Positions 1 through 7,977 are shown, counted from the first letter of the stretch. The stretch is DNA of 17,720 nt from Flavobacteriaceae bacterium (GCA_015489265.1 WFZY01000097.1:1-17720); one strand, 5' to 3'. A program made the numbers and translations. Notes: generated from the letters alone by a model not told the origin.

Positions 1-36
1 CAACATAACACCGAAGTAAATGTCGTTGTGCAGTAG
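1..36 (+). CDS. possible 3' end of an upstream gene (partial)
   Basis: Frame 1 is open from the window edge to a TAG at 34-36 and would encode an 11-residue tail, QHNTEVNVVVQ. The other two forward frames stop within the first 19 bases. A strong intrinsic terminator starts 26 bases after this TAG, which supports a plus-strand gene ending here. The tail is too short to assign to a family, and its coding status is inferred from position only. Confidence 0.45.
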   Translation, partial: QHNTEVNVVVQ

Positions 37-62
37 GTACAAAATTAATTTAAAAAATATGA

Positions 63-92
63 AACCGCTCGATTTGTTTGGGCGGTTTTTTT
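63..92 (+). terminator. intrinsic terminator of the upstream gene
   Basis: AACCGCTC (63-70) pairs with GGGCGGTT (80-87) through 8 bp including one G-T wobble, with a 9-base loop. A run of T follows, reaching 92. It closes the gene entering from the left and lies just upstream of the -7 element of the hydrolase promoter. Confidence 0.85.
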
Positions 93-107
93 GTTAAAAA
101 ATTGGTG

Positions 108-115
108 TATTTTTG
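108..115 (+). promoter_or_regulatory. -7 promoter element of the hydrolase gene
   Basis: TATTTTTG matches the Bacteroidota -7 consensus TAnnTTTG exactly. No well-spaced TTTG -33 element is visible; the expected region overlaps the preceding terminator. The element lies only 14 bases before the TTG start at 130, so the 5' leader would be very short. Confidence 0.6.
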
Positions 116-129
116 CAAAAATATGAGTT

Positions 130-1047
130 TTGTTCGTTAGATTCATCAAAAAATATAAATTTGTTATAACTTTTAGCTTAGTTTTCGGGCTATTTGTATA
201 TGGCTATGCGCCTAATTTTATTGTAGAAATCCGAAATCCTTTGATTGTATTTGCTCGCAAAAGCTTTTATGATACAGGATTTAAACCGGCAACTGACGAT
301 TTGTTCAAGTTTCGTTTTAAAACCCAAGATAACTTAACTTTAACTGCTGATATTTATCAAATTCCATATCCCAAAGCCAATATCATTTTATTACATGGTA
401 TTCGTTCCAATAAAGAACATTGGCACAATATGGCGCTTTGGCTTAACCGGAATGGTTACACTGCTATTGCCTTGGATATGAGAGCCCATGGTGAAAGTCA
501 AGGCGCTTATTGCAGTTTCGGGTATTATGAAAAACAAGATGTTTCTGCGCTGATTGACACTTTGCAGGCGCAAGGTTTTAAGCAAAATTTCGGTATTTGG
601 GGGCATTCCTTAGGGGCTGCGGTGGCACTACAAGCTTTGGCTGTTGACAAACGTTTGAAATTTGGTATTATTGAGAGTAGTTATGCCGATTTTAAACAAA
701 TTACCAAAGCTTACAGCCGGTATTATTTGCATTTTTCATCGGACTTTTTAAATAACTTTTTATTGGAACGCGCTGCTGAAAAAGCTGGTTTTCCGTTGAA
801 TCAAGTCAATCCGGTGGATTATTGCGCCCGCATTGAACAACCGGTGATGCTTGTGCATGGCACAGCCGATAGGAAAATTAATGTGAAAAATGCCCGGATT
901 CTATATGACAATATTGCCGGTAAGCAAAAACAACTGGTATTAATCAAAGGTGCCGGACACACTAATATTCATCAGGTAGGGGGAAGGTTTTATAAAGATA
1001 AAGTTTTGACTTTTTTGAATAAATATTCGGGGAAAACATCCTTGTAA
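130..1047 (+). CDS. alpha/beta-hydrolase, N-terminally membrane-anchored
   Basis: This is a serine hydrolase of the alpha/beta-hydrolase fold; its substrate cannot be told from sequence. Residues 10-27 form one hydrophobic segment, a signal anchor or uncleaved signal peptide that would place the catalytic domain outside the inner membrane. The oxyanion-side HG motif is in LLHGIRSN near residue 90. The nucleophile elbow GHSLG is at 158-162 (Ser160), the likely acid is Asp247 in HGTADRKIN, and the likely base is His277 in GAGHTN, so the triad is complete. The start is unusual: no ATG occurs in frame before residue 102, which lies past the oxyanion motif. Translation would therefore use TTG at 130, or the ATG at 123 is the original start, now out of frame by one base. 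Lysophospholipase or peptidase-like roles are possible. The gene stands alone between a terminator and the korA promoter. Confidence 0.85.
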   Translation: MFVRFIKKYKFVITFSLVFGLFVYGYAPNFIVEIRNPLIVFARKSFYDTGFKPATDDLFKFRFKTQDNLTLTADIYQIPYPKANIILLHGIRSNKEHWHNMALWLNRNGYTAIALDMRAHGESQGAYCSFGYYEKQDVSALIDTLQAQGFKQNFGIWGHSLGAAVALQALAVDKRLKFGIIESSYADFKQITKAYSRYYLHFSSDFLNNFLLERAAEKAGFPLNQVNPVDYCARIEQPVMLVHGTADRKINVKNARILYDNIAGKQKQLVLIKGAGHTNIHQVGGRFYKDKVLTFLNKYSGKTSL

Positions 1048-1244
1048 ATTTTTCCGGATAAGAATTTATCTAAGAAATAACCTAAATTAGAGTTAGATGA
1101 AAGTTTGTAGTTAAAAGATAAACAATAAAAACTTGAAAAAATGATATTATGATAATATTACGGGAAATATTTTCGGCAATAAAAAAAAGTCAAAGGATTT
1201 AAAAAAAAATAACAAAAATCAATAATCTGGTATATTTTATTTTC

Positions 1245-1252
1245 TATTTTTG
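1245..1252 (+). promoter_or_regulatory. -7 promoter element of the korAB operon
   Basis: TATTTTTG is an exact match to TAnnTTTG, 27 bases before the korA ATG. No TTTG is found at the usual -33 distance, so the -33 part is weak or absent. The gap from 1048 to 1279 is very A-rich and shows nothing else I can name. Confidence 0.6.
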
Positions 1253-1279
1253 TCGAAATACTGAAAAAAATATAATTTC

Positions 1280-3142
1280 ATGAGCACAGAAGCTTTAAAA
1301 AAAGATAAAAAAACGCTCGATCACGTTGTGATTCGATTTGTAGGTGACTCCGGTGACGGTATGCAGTTGACCGGCACACAGTTTTCTACATCTGCAGCAT
1401 TATTAGGTAATGATGTTGCTACATTCCCCAATTATCCATCTGAAATCAGAGCCCCGCAAGGAAGTTTGTATGGTGTTTCCGGTTTTCAGGTCAATATCGG
1501 ACAAACTGAAATCAGCACTCCGGGTGATGATTTGGATTTATTAGTCGCCATGAATCCGGCAGCTTTAAAAACCAATATTAAAGATTTGAAACCGGGACAT
1601 ATGGTAATTGTTGATGCCGATGCTTTTACCAGAAGCAATTTGCAAAAAGCCAAATATGAATCCAATCCTTTGGAAGACGGCTCTTTATCTAATTACAATG
1701 TGGTTCCCGTTCCAATGACTTCTTTAACGCGTGAAGCTTTAAAAGATACCGGTTTGGACAGCAAAAGTATGACGCGAAGCAAAAATATGTTTGCGTTGGG
1801 TATGTTGTATTGGCTATATAGCAAAGACCCTAAATATACTGAAGCATTTCTAAAAAAGAAATTTAAAAATAAGCCGAAAGTAGTAGAAGCTAATATCAAA
1901 GCTTTAAAAGCCGGTTATCATTTTGCCGATACTTTAGAGTTGATGCCAACACATTATGTGATTGGACCGGCTGAAAAAGAAAAAGGAACTTATCGCATCA
2001 TTATGGGTAACCAAGCAACCGCTTGGGGTTTTATGGCAGCAGCTGAAAAATCAGGACTACAATTGTTTTTGGGTTCTTATCCTATTACACCGGCTACCGA
2101 TATTTTACACGAATTGGCTAAATGGCGTAATTTGAACGTTACAGCATTTCAAGCAGAAGATGAAATTGCCGGTATCAGTTCGGCTATCGGCGCATCATTC
2201 GCCGGAAAATTAGCCATCACGACTACTTCCGGTCCGGGTTTGGCGCTTAAAGGTGAAGCGCTTGGATTGGCAATCATGTTGGAAATACCTTTGGTTGTCG
2301 TCGATGTACAACGTGGTGGTCCTTCAACCGGTTTGCCGACCAAAACAGAGCAATCCGATTTGATGCAAGCTATGTACGGTCGAAACGGTGAAAGTCCTGC
2401 TATTGTAATTGCTGCCAAATCACCGGCTGACAGTTATGATATGGCATTTATGGCAGCCAAATTGACTTTGGAACACATGACTCCCGTCATTTTATTGACT
2501 GACGGTTATATCGGTAACGGTTCGGAACCATGGCGTATCAAAACTTTAGATGAGATGCCGGATATTAAAACTTATCAAATTACCGAGTACATGGAAGATT
2601 TCCATCCTTATAAACGTGACCCCAAAACTTTGGCACGACCTTGGGCAATTCCGGGAACACCGGGACTGGAACATGTTATCGGTGGACTTGAAAAAGATAA
2701 AATAGAAGGAACCGTTTCGCAAGATCCGTTAAATCACCAAGAAATGGTTAAACTTAGAGCCGAAAAAGTGCGTAAAGTCAAGGATTTTATTCCACCGCTT
2801 GAAGCCGAATTTGACCAAGAAGGCGATTTGCTCGTTGTTGGTTGGGGCGGCACTTATGGTAGCTTAAAAACCGCCGTTAAACGTTTCAGAGAAGAACATC
2901 CGGAATACAAAGTCGGTTTAGCACATTTTTCATATATCAATCCGTTACCGCATGGCGTTGATAAAACTTTTTCAAAATACAAAAAGATTATCGTACCGGA
3001 ATTGAATATGGGACAATTTGCCGACTTATTACGTATGAATTATCCAAAATTTGATTATATCAAGTACAATAAAGTTCAAGGATTACCTTTGGGTTCTGAA
3101 GAACTGATTCAAAAATTTAAAGAAATACTTAAAGACGCTTAA
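1280..3142 (+). CDS. korA: 2-oxoacid:ferredoxin oxidoreductase, fused gamma-alpha subunit (probably KorA)
   Basis: Together with the beta subunit it oxidatively decarboxylates a 2-oxoacid with CoA, giving an acyl-CoA, CO2 and reduced ferredoxin. The 620-residue length fits the fused form. The N-terminal gamma domain, about residues 17-195, opens with GDSGDG. The alpha domain follows from about residue 240 and carries YPITP (267-271), the TSGPG segment and QRGGPSTGLPTKTEQ starting at 344, the conserved CoA- and pyrimidine-side motifs of the family. A C-terminal domain holds VGWGGTYGS. The cytoplasmic enzyme lets 2-oxoglutarate or another 2-oxoacid feed ferredoxin-linked electron transfer. The next gene starts 2 bases after the stop, so the two are translated from one message. 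Assignment to 2-oxoglutarate rather than pyruvate or branched-chain 2-oxoacids rests on resemblance to the common two-subunit Bacteroidota KorAB and is less certain than the family. Confidence 0.9.
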   Translation: MSTEALKKDKKTLDHVVIRFVGDSGDGMQLTGTQFSTSAALLGNDVATFPNYPSEIRAPQGSLYGVSGFQVNIGQTEISTPGDDLDLLVAMNPAALKTNIKDLKPGHMVIVDADAFTRSNLQKAKYESNPLEDGSLSNYNVVPVPMTSLTREALKDTGLDSKSMTRSKNMFALGMLYWLYSKDPKYTEAFLKKKFKNKPKVVEANIKALKAGYHFADTLELMPTHYVIGPAEKEKGTYRIIMGNQATAWGFMAAAEKSGLQLFLGSYPITPATDILHELAKWRNLNVTAFQAEDEIAGISSAIGASFAGKLAITTTSGPGLALKGEALGLAIMLEIPLVVVDVQRGGPSTGLPTKTEQSDLMQAMYGRNGESPAIVIAAKSPADSYDMAFMAAKLTLEHMTPVILLTDGYIGNGSEPWRIKTLDEMPDIKTYQITEYMEDFHPYKRDPKTLARPWAIPGTPGLEHVIGGLEKDKIEGTVSQDPLNHQEMVKLRAEKVRKVKDFIPPLEAEFDQEGDLLVVGWGGTYGSLKTAVKRFREEHPEYKVGLAHFSYINPLPHGVDKTFSKYKKIIVPELNMGQFADLLRMNYPKFDYIKYNKVQGLPLGSEELIQKFKEILKDA

Positions 3143-3144
3143 TT

Positions 3145-4152
3145 ATGACTACAAATATCAAATATACATTCAAAGATTTTGCCAGTGACCAAGATGTCAG
3201 ATGGTGTCCGGGTTGTGACGATTATGTTATTTTGAGATCTATTCAGAAAGCTTTACCCGAAATCGGTAAGAAAAAGGAAGATATCGTATTTATTTCCGGT
3301 ATCGGCTGTTCATCTCGATTTCCGTATTATATGGATAATTACGGTATTCATGGTATTCACGGTCGTGCGGCAGCTATTGCTACCGGTACCAAATTGTCTA
3401 ATCCGAATCTCAGTGTTTGGGTTGCTTCCGGTGACGGCGATGCTATGGCTATCGGTGGTAATCACTTTATCCATGCTATTCGTAGAAATATCAACCTGAA
3501 TTATGTTTTGTTTAATAATGAAATTTACGGTTTGACCAAAGGTCAATTTTCGCCTACTTCACTATTAGGACAAAAAACCAAATCGTCACCTTATGGCAAT
3601 GTGCAAGCGCCTTTTAATCCGGGCGAATTAGCTATTGGAGCACAAGCCAAATTTTTTGCCCGTGCCGCCGGTAACGATGCCAAACTACAAACCAAATTGT
3701 ATATTGAAGCCGATAAACATAAAGGTTTTGCCTTGGTAGAAATCTTACAAAATTGTGTTATTTTTAACGATGGTGCCTATAAAGATATTGCCGATAAATC
3801 CGTTAAAGAAGATGCGCAATTGGTAGTAGAACACGGTAAGCCAATGATTTTTGGTAAAAACAAAGATAAAGGTATCGTATTAGACGGTATGAAACTCAAA
3901 GTTGTTAAAATAGGAGAAAACGGTATTACCGAAGATGATATATTGGTACATGATGCCAAAGAAAAAGATCCGACTTTACACTTGGCTTTAATCAATATGA
4001 AAGCTCCGGTTGTAATGGGAGTTATCAGAGCGGTTGAAGAACCGACGCTCGAAGACCGTGAAGAAAAAGCTACGGCATATGCCAAAGAAGTTAATCCTAT
4101 TAATAGTTTTAATGATTTGTTATTCTCAGGACAAACTTATGAAGTCAAATAG
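3145..4152 (+). CDS. korB: 2-oxoacid:ferredoxin oxidoreductase, beta subunit (probably KorB)
   Basis: This is the thiamine-diphosphate subunit that performs decarboxylation and passes electrons to ferredoxin through its iron-sulfur cluster. Four cysteines are placed as in the family for one [4Fe-4S] cluster: Cys21 and Cys24 in WCPGC, Cys55 in GIGCSSR and Cys204 in LQNC. The thiamine-diphosphate and magnesium motif starts with GDGDA at 96-100 and ends with NNEIYGLTKGQ (124-134). The C-terminal part, about 225-335, is the extra domain usual in the longer beta subunits. It begins 2 bases after korA and is followed by an intrinsic terminator, so the operon is korAB only. No ferredoxin or delta-subunit gene is adjacent, so the electron acceptor must be encoded elsewhere. 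The ATG at 3145 is the only sensible start. Confidence 0.91.
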   Translation: MTTNIKYTFKDFASDQDVRWCPGCDDYVILRSIQKALPEIGKKKEDIVFISGIGCSSRFPYYMDNYGIHGIHGRAAAIATGTKLSNPNLSVWVASGDGDAMAIGGNHFIHAIRRNINLNYVLFNNEIYGLTKGQFSPTSLLGQKTKSSPYGNVQAPFNPGELAIGAQAKFFARAAGNDAKLQTKLYIEADKHKGFALVEILQNCVIFNDGAYKDIADKSVKEDAQLVVEHGKPMIFGKNKDKGIVLDGMKLKVVKIGENGITEDDILVHDAKEKDPTLHLALINMKAPVVMGVIRAVEEPTLEDREEKATAYAKEVNPINSFNDLLFSGQTYEVK

Positions 4153-4183
4153 TTTAATTTGAAGCTAAAAATACATTAAAGAA

Positions 4184-4210
4184 AGTCGCTTATTTACAAG
4201 CGGCTTTTTT
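4184..4210 (+). terminator. intrinsic terminator of korAB
   Basis: AGTCGCTT (4184-4191) pairs with AAGCGGCT (4198-4205), 8 bp with one T-G wobble and a 6-base loop, followed by TTTTTT and another T-rich run. It sits 31 bases after the korB stop. Confidence 0.85.
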
Positions 4211-4215
4211 ATTTT

Positions 4216-4245
4216 TTTGTCATATACATTAAAATTGTATTTTTG
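4216..4245 (+). promoter_or_regulatory. promoter of the N-acetylglucosamine kinase-like gene
   Basis: A -33 element TTTG (4216-4219) is followed after 18 bases by a -7 element TATTTTTG (4238-4245). Both fit the Bacteroidota consensus. The ATG at 4268 lies 22 bases beyond the -7 element. A TTG at 4217 that would extend the reading frame lies inside the -33 box, which argues against it as the start. Confidence 0.7.
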
Positions 4246-4267
4246 TTGCACCCAAAATAAACAAACT

Positions 4268-5107
4268 ATGATTTTAATAGCTGATGCCGGTTCTACCAAA
4301 ACGGCTTGGATGATGGTCAATAACGAGCGTATGATCATCGGAAAATTTGAATCCGGCGGACTCAATCCGACAGTTTTTGACAATGAAACGATGAGTAAAA
4401 ATATCGCTCGCAATAATGAAATATTACAACATGCCCATTATATCAGAGAAATACATTTATATGGATCCGGTGTTGACGATTCGGTAGCACGACAAAAATT
4501 AGAAAAGGTATTGTCCGGTATTTTTGATAAAGCCGATATTCATATTTATTCCGATATGTTAGGGGCAGCTCGTGCCACAGCCGGCAATGAACCCGGATTG
4601 GTTTCCATACTTGGTACCGGTTCTAATTCTTGCTATTATGACGGAAATGATATCGTTAAAAGTATCGGGTATATGGGCTATTTACTTATGGACGATGCAT
4701 CCGGAAACTGGTTTGGAAAACAACTACTTCGGGATTATTTCTTTAACAAAATGCCTAAGCAGATAATGCAACAATTTAAATCGGAATATAAAATAAAACC
4801 CGACAAAGTTATTACCAATTTATATCAAAGACCGCAACCTAATACTTATTTGGCATCTTTTGCCCCTTTTATGAAAAAACACTACAAAAGTAAATATATC
4901 AAAGATTTATTGTATCGGGGTTTTGAAAAATTTGTAACTCAAGAATTATCAGCATACGACAACTATAAAGACTTACCTTTACATTTCAACGGTTCCATAG
5001 CATACATTTTTAAAAAAGAATTGTTGGAAGTTATTGAAAAACACGGTTTAAAAGCCGGAAAAATTATAAAAAATCCGGTGGAAGAATTAATAGATTTCCA
5101 CGTATAA
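4268..5107 (+). CDS. BadF/BadG-family ATPase, probable N-acetylglucosamine kinase
   Basis: This is a 279-residue cytoplasmic sugar kinase of the ASKHA superfamily (BadF/BadG/BcrA/BcrD family). Bacteroidota members of this length are usually annotated as N-acetylglucosamine kinases, which phosphorylate GlcNAc at C6 for amino-sugar use or cell-wall recycling. The phosphate-1 loop is ADAGSTKTAW (residues 5-14), and the phosphate-2 loop is LGTGSNS with its first Gly at 116. A conserved acidic segment, YSDMLGAARA, lies between them and probably holds the catalytic aspartate; FNGSIAYIF near the C-terminus fits the adenosine site. The ATG at 4268 was chosen over an upstream in-frame TTG because it places phosphate-1 at the N-terminus and leaves the promoter outside the gene. 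It has its own promoter and no sugar-catabolic neighbours, so the substrate is inferred from the family. Confidence 0.83.
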   Translation: MILIADAGSTKTAWMMVNNERMIIGKFESGGLNPTVFDNETMSKNIARNNEILQHAHYIREIHLYGSGVDDSVARQKLEKVLSGIFDKADIHIYSDMLGAARATAGNEPGLVSILGTGSNSCYYDGNDIVKSIGYMGYLLMDDASGNWFGKQLLRDYFFNKMPKQIMQQFKSEYKIKPDKVITNLYQRPQPNTYLASFAPFMKKHYKSKYIKDLLYRGFEKFVTQELSAYDNYKDLPLHFNGSIAYIFKKELLEVIEKHGLKAGKIIKNPVEELIDFHV

Positions 5108-5122
5108 CTCAATTAGTTTTAG

Positions 5123-5130
5123 TAATTTTG
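5123..5130 (+). promoter_or_regulatory. -7 promoter element of the aminotransferase-ubiE-porT group
   Basis: TAATTTTG fits TAnnTTTG and ends 22 bases before the aminotransferase ATG, the same spacing as at 4245 and 17651. No good -33 TTG is visible upstream. It lies in the 45-base gap after the kinase gene, so read-through from that gene is also possible. Confidence 0.5.
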
Positions 5131-5152
5131 TCAAATTAAATTTAACGGATTT

Positions 5153-6343
5153 ATGGAACCGAATTTATCCAATCGTATTAAGACTTTGTCTACGTCGCAA
5201 ACCATTGCTATGGCGGAGCGTGCAGCTGAACTCAAGGCCGAAGGTGTCGATATCATCAGCTTAAGTTTGGGGGAACCAGATTTTGACACCCCGGATTATA
5301 TAGTTGAAGCGGCTAAAAAAGCCATGGATGAACACTATTTTAAGTATCCGCCCATAGTCGGTTATAAAGATGTGCGCAAAGCCATTGTTCGTAAGTTAAA
5401 ACGTGACAATCATTTAAATTACACTATTGATCAAATAGTCGTGTCCAACGGTTCCAAACAATCTATTTTCAATGCCGCCATGGTATTGGTTAGTCCGGGC
5501 GATGAAGTTTTGTTACCGGCACCTTATTGGGTCAGTTATTTTGAAATTACCAAATTAGTCGGTGGAATACCGGTTCCTATTAAAACAACTATTGCCAATG
5601 ATTTTAAGATTACACCCGAACAACTCGAGCAAGCCATAACTCCTAAAACCAAATTGATGATTTTCAATACGCCCAGCAATCCCAGTGGCTCGGTTTATAC
5701 CAAAGCCGAATTGGCTGCCTTGGGCGAAGTGTTGGAAAAATACCCCAATGTTTATGTGATTTCTGATGAAATCTACGAGTATATCAATTTTACCGGCAAT
5801 TTTGCCAGTTTTGCAGAAATAGATAGCATCAAAGACAGGGTCGTTACTATCAACGGTGTGTCAAAGGCATTTGCTATGACCGGTTGGCGCGTAGGATATA
5901 TGGCGGCACATCCGACGATTGCCAAAGCTTGTGCCAAAATACAGAGTCAAGTGACATCCGGTGCCAATTCGATAGCCCAAAAAGCTATTATTGCTGCTTT
6001 AGACGGTGGCAAAGAAAAAATTCAATATATGATAGATGCTTTTGACGAACGCCGGCAGTTAGTTTACCAATTACTGAAAGATATTCCCGGATTTAAAGTC
6101 AATATGCCAACCGGTGCATTCTACTTTTTTCCGGATGTTTCTGAATTTTTCGGTAAAACATTAAATGGCGTCACGATTAACAATGCGACGGATTTATCGA
6201 TGTATCTGCTCGAAAAAGCCAAAGTGGCAACCGTAACAGGTGATGCGTTCGGTAATCCCGAATGTTTGCGTTTTTCATATGCCACCGGCAAATCAGAACT
6301 CAAAGAAGCTTTAAGACGCGTCAAAGAAGCATTAAAATTTTAA
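5153..6343 (+). CDS. class I PLP-dependent aminotransferase, aspartate aminotransferase type
   Basis: This transfers an amino group between an amino acid and a 2-oxoacid, most probably aspartate and 2-oxoglutarate, in the cytoplasm. The 396-residue length is normal for fold-type I class I enzymes. Visible landmarks are LSLGEPDFDTPD near residue 38, the NTPSNPSG motif, Asp205 in VISDEIYEY (pairs with the PLP nitrogen), the Schiff-base Lys238 in GVSKAFAMTGWRVGY, and Arg373 in LRFSYATG (binds the substrate carboxylate). The pattern resembles the bacterial 1-beta subgroup of aspartate aminotransferases, some of which also act on prephenate. ubiE follows after 26 bases with no promoter motif between them, so co-transcription is likely. 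Its 2-oxoglutarate use fits the metabolic setting of korAB, but that link is inference. Confidence 0.9.
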   Translation: MEPNLSNRIKTLSTSQTIAMAERAAELKAEGVDIISLSLGEPDFDTPDYIVEAAKKAMDEHYFKYPPIVGYKDVRKAIVRKLKRDNHLNYTIDQIVVSNGSKQSIFNAAMVLVSPGDEVLLPAPYWVSYFEITKLVGGIPVPIKTTIANDFKITPEQLEQAITPKTKLMIFNTPSNPSGSVYTKAELAALGEVLEKYPNVYVISDEIYEYINFTGNFASFAEIDSIKDRVVTINGVSKAFAMTGWRVGYMAAHPTIAKACAKIQSQVTSGANSIAQKAIIAALDGGKEKIQYMIDAFDERRQLVYQLLKDIPGFKVNMPTGAFYFFPDVSEFFGKTLNGVTINNATDLSMYLLEKAKVATVTGDAFGNPECLRFSYATGKSELKEALRRVKEALKF

Positions 6344-6369
6344 TTTATTTAGCAAAACTTTTTTCAAAA

Positions 6370-7098
6370 ATGGGGATAGACGTCAAGCCGTATAAAGATC
6401 AAGAGAGCAGTCGTAAGGAACAAGTAACCCGGATGTTTGATAATATTTCCGGTAATTATGATTTTATGAACCGTTTGATGACTTTCGGTATCGATGTCAA
6501 ATGGCGAAAAAAAGTCGTTAAAATGGTAGCGGAAACCAAGCCACGAAAAATCTTGGATATAGCTACCGGAACCGGCGATTTTGCGATAATGTTAGCAGAA
6601 ATTAAACCGGATAAAATCGTTGGTTTGGATATCTCTCAAGGGATGTTGGAAGTAGGAAAGAAAAAAGTAGCTGAAAAAGATTTGGACCATTTGATAGAAA
6701 TGGTGTTGGGCGATTCTGAAAATTTGCCTTTTGAAGACGATAGCTTTGATGCCGTAACCGTTGGCTTCGGGGTTAGAAATTTTGAAAATTTAGATAAGGG
6801 CTTACAAGAAATCAACCGCGTATTGCGACCGGGTGGTATTTTTGTGGTGTTGGAAACTTCACAACCGGAAAAATTTCCGTTTAAACAAGGATATAAATTT
6901 TATTCAAAATATATCATTCCGTTTTTAGGGCGTCTATTTTCAAAGGATAAGAATGCTTATGAATATTTGCCCGAGTCGGCAGAATCTTTTCCGTATGGAC
7001 AAGCTTTCAACAATATTTTGAAAAAAAATCAGTTTAAATCAGTGCAAAACTATCCGTTAATGTTTGGTGCTGCCAGTATTTATAAGGCATTTAAATAA
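6370..7098 (+). CDS. ubiE: demethylmenaquinone methyltransferase UbiE/MenG
   Basis: This is a SAM-dependent C-methyltransferase carrying out the last step of menaquinone synthesis, demethylmenaquinone to menaquinone; Bacteroidota use menaquinone, so the ubiquinone reaction is unlikely. The 242-residue length is normal. Markers are VTRMFDNISGNYDFMN at the N-terminus, SAM motif I LDIATGTGD (62-70), the second motif VGLDIS, VGFGVRNFENLDKGLQEINRVLRPGG in the middle (a family signature), and a C-terminal FGAASIYKAFK. The frame is open upstream into the aminotransferase gene, but the ATG at 6370 gives the family's usual N-terminus and a normal 26-base gap. porT follows after 45 bases without a recognisable promoter, suggesting an aminotransferase-ubiE-porT transcript. 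Confidence 0.93.
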   Translation: MGIDVKPYKDQESSRKEQVTRMFDNISGNYDFMNRLMTFGIDVKWRKKVVKMVAETKPRKILDIATGTGDFAIMLAEIKPDKIVGLDISQGMLEVGKKKVAEKDLDHLIEMVLGDSENLPFEDDSFDAVTVGFGVRNFENLDKGLQEINRVLRPGGIFVVLETSQPEKFPFKQGYKFYSKYIIPFLGRLFSKDKNAYEYLPESAESFPYGQAFNNILKKNQFKSVQNYPLMFGAASIYKAFK

Positions 7099-7143
7099 AC
7101 TGTATAAAAATTTTAATACACAAATAAAACTAAAACATTGCCA

Positions 7144-7845
7144 ATGAAAAACAGATTTGGTCAAATATTACTACTGATTCTAATTGTATCGGGTTATGCC
7201 ATGCAAGCCCAATATACCGATGATATTCCAAAAAATCGACCGTTTTTTGATAAGAAAACCATTTCTTGGGGCTATTATTTCGGGATGAATTTTTATGATT
7301 TTAAAATCAGCTATGACCGGCAATATGAGCACATTATCCAAGAAACCCACCCCGGATTTCAAGTGGGTTTGGTCGGTAATTTGAATCTCAATCCTTGGGT
7401 CAGTATCCGGACGGAACCCGGTGTGTTTTTTACCAACAGAAAACTCATCTTTAGAAATCTGTTGACACCGAAAGACAGTATCAGAGAAATTACCTCAAAC
7501 TACGTTCAAATCCCTTTGTCGGTTAAGTTCAATACGATTCGTTATGGTAATATCCGCCCTTATATCACCGGTGGAATTGTTTTTGCTCACAATTTGAATT
7601 CTTGGGAAGATTCTAACAACGATAATGCAGCCGGCAGGTTTAGAATGCATACCAATGTTTGGATGTATGAAGTCGGTATCGGATTGGAAATGTACTTGTT
7701 CTATTTCAAATTTACGCCGAGTATCCGCGGCGTGTTTTCGTTGCAAGACGAGTTGGTCAGAGACAACGACCCTAACAGCCCTTGGACAAGCCATATCGAA
7801 TACATGATGACACGTGGGGTATATATTAATTTGACTTTTGAATAA
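7144..7845 (+). CDS. porT: PorT/SprT-like type IX secretion system outer-membrane protein
   Basis: PorT is an outer-membrane beta-barrel protein needed for type IX secretion of proteases and adhesins and, in gliding species, for motility (SprT). The 233-residue protein starts with a signal peptide (about residues 1-22, ending YAMQA before QYTDD). The rest alternates polar and hydrophobic residues in aromatic-rich strands, such as WGYYFGMNFYDFKISYDRQ, YVQIPLSVKF, IRPYITGG and MYLFYFKFTPSIRGVF; the last is characteristic of PorT in flavobacteria. It ends in a terminal Phe followed by Glu, close to barrel-protein ends. An in-frame TTG lies 6 bases upstream, but the ATG at 7144 gives a clean signal peptide. 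Placement behind ubiE is, as I recall, common in flavobacteria. The window does not contain other por/gld genes. Confidence 0.88.
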   Translation: MKNRFGQILLLILIVSGYAMQAQYTDDIPKNRPFFDKKTISWGYYFGMNFYDFKISYDRQYEHIIQETHPGFQVGLVGNLNLNPWVSIRTEPGVFFTNRKLIFRNLLTPKDSIREITSNYVQIPLSVKFNTIRYGNIRPYITGGIVFAHNLNSWEDSNNDNAAGRFRMHTNVWMYEVGIGLEMYLFYFKFTPSIRGVFSLQDELVRDNDPNSPWTSHIEYMMTRGVYINLTFE

Positions 7846-7865
7846 TTTCTTGATTTTTATTCCTC

Positions 7866-7970
7866 AATTCCTCAAATTATAAGCAGGAGTAAACACAGAA
7901 ATATTAAATAACATAAAAAGTGTATAGTATTCTATGAAATACAAAAAATCCTCATTTCCTCAATAAATCA
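7866..7970. repeat. interspersed repeat copy A (diverged ~100-bp element)
   Basis: The left block (7866-7886, AATTCCTCAAATT...AAGCAG) and right block (7928-7963, TATTCTATGAA...TTCCTCAA) align with copy B at 14893-14913 and 14953-14988. By eye this is 18 of 21 and 29 of 36 identical positions. The middle segments are of similar length (41 and 39 bases) but diverged. Copy A begins with a perfect tandem ATTCCTCA duplication (7859-7874) absent from copy B. It fills most of the gap between porT and the YcxB-like gene. Confidence 0.6.
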
Positions 7971-7977
7971 AACCCAC

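Noticed and set aside
2149..2418. 89-residue minus-strand reading frame inside korA
   Set aside because: Its Pro/Ser/Ala-rich product is typical of an antisense shadow and overlaps the best conserved part of KorA.
4217..4267. N-terminal extension of the kinase gene from a TTG at 4217
   Set aside because: The TTG lies in the -33 promoter box and the added residues precede the phosphate-1 loop, which normally sits at the very N-terminus. ATG 4268 fits both family and promoter.
6262..6369. Extended ubiE start inside the aminotransferase gene
   Set aside because: The extension overlaps coding sequence of the upstream gene in another frame and adds residues not expected in UbiE; ATG 6370 gives the normal 242-residue protein.
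7138..7143. TTG start for porT two codons upstream
   Set aside because: ATG 7144 directly starts a standard signal peptide (MKNRFGQILLL); the TTG adds nothing.
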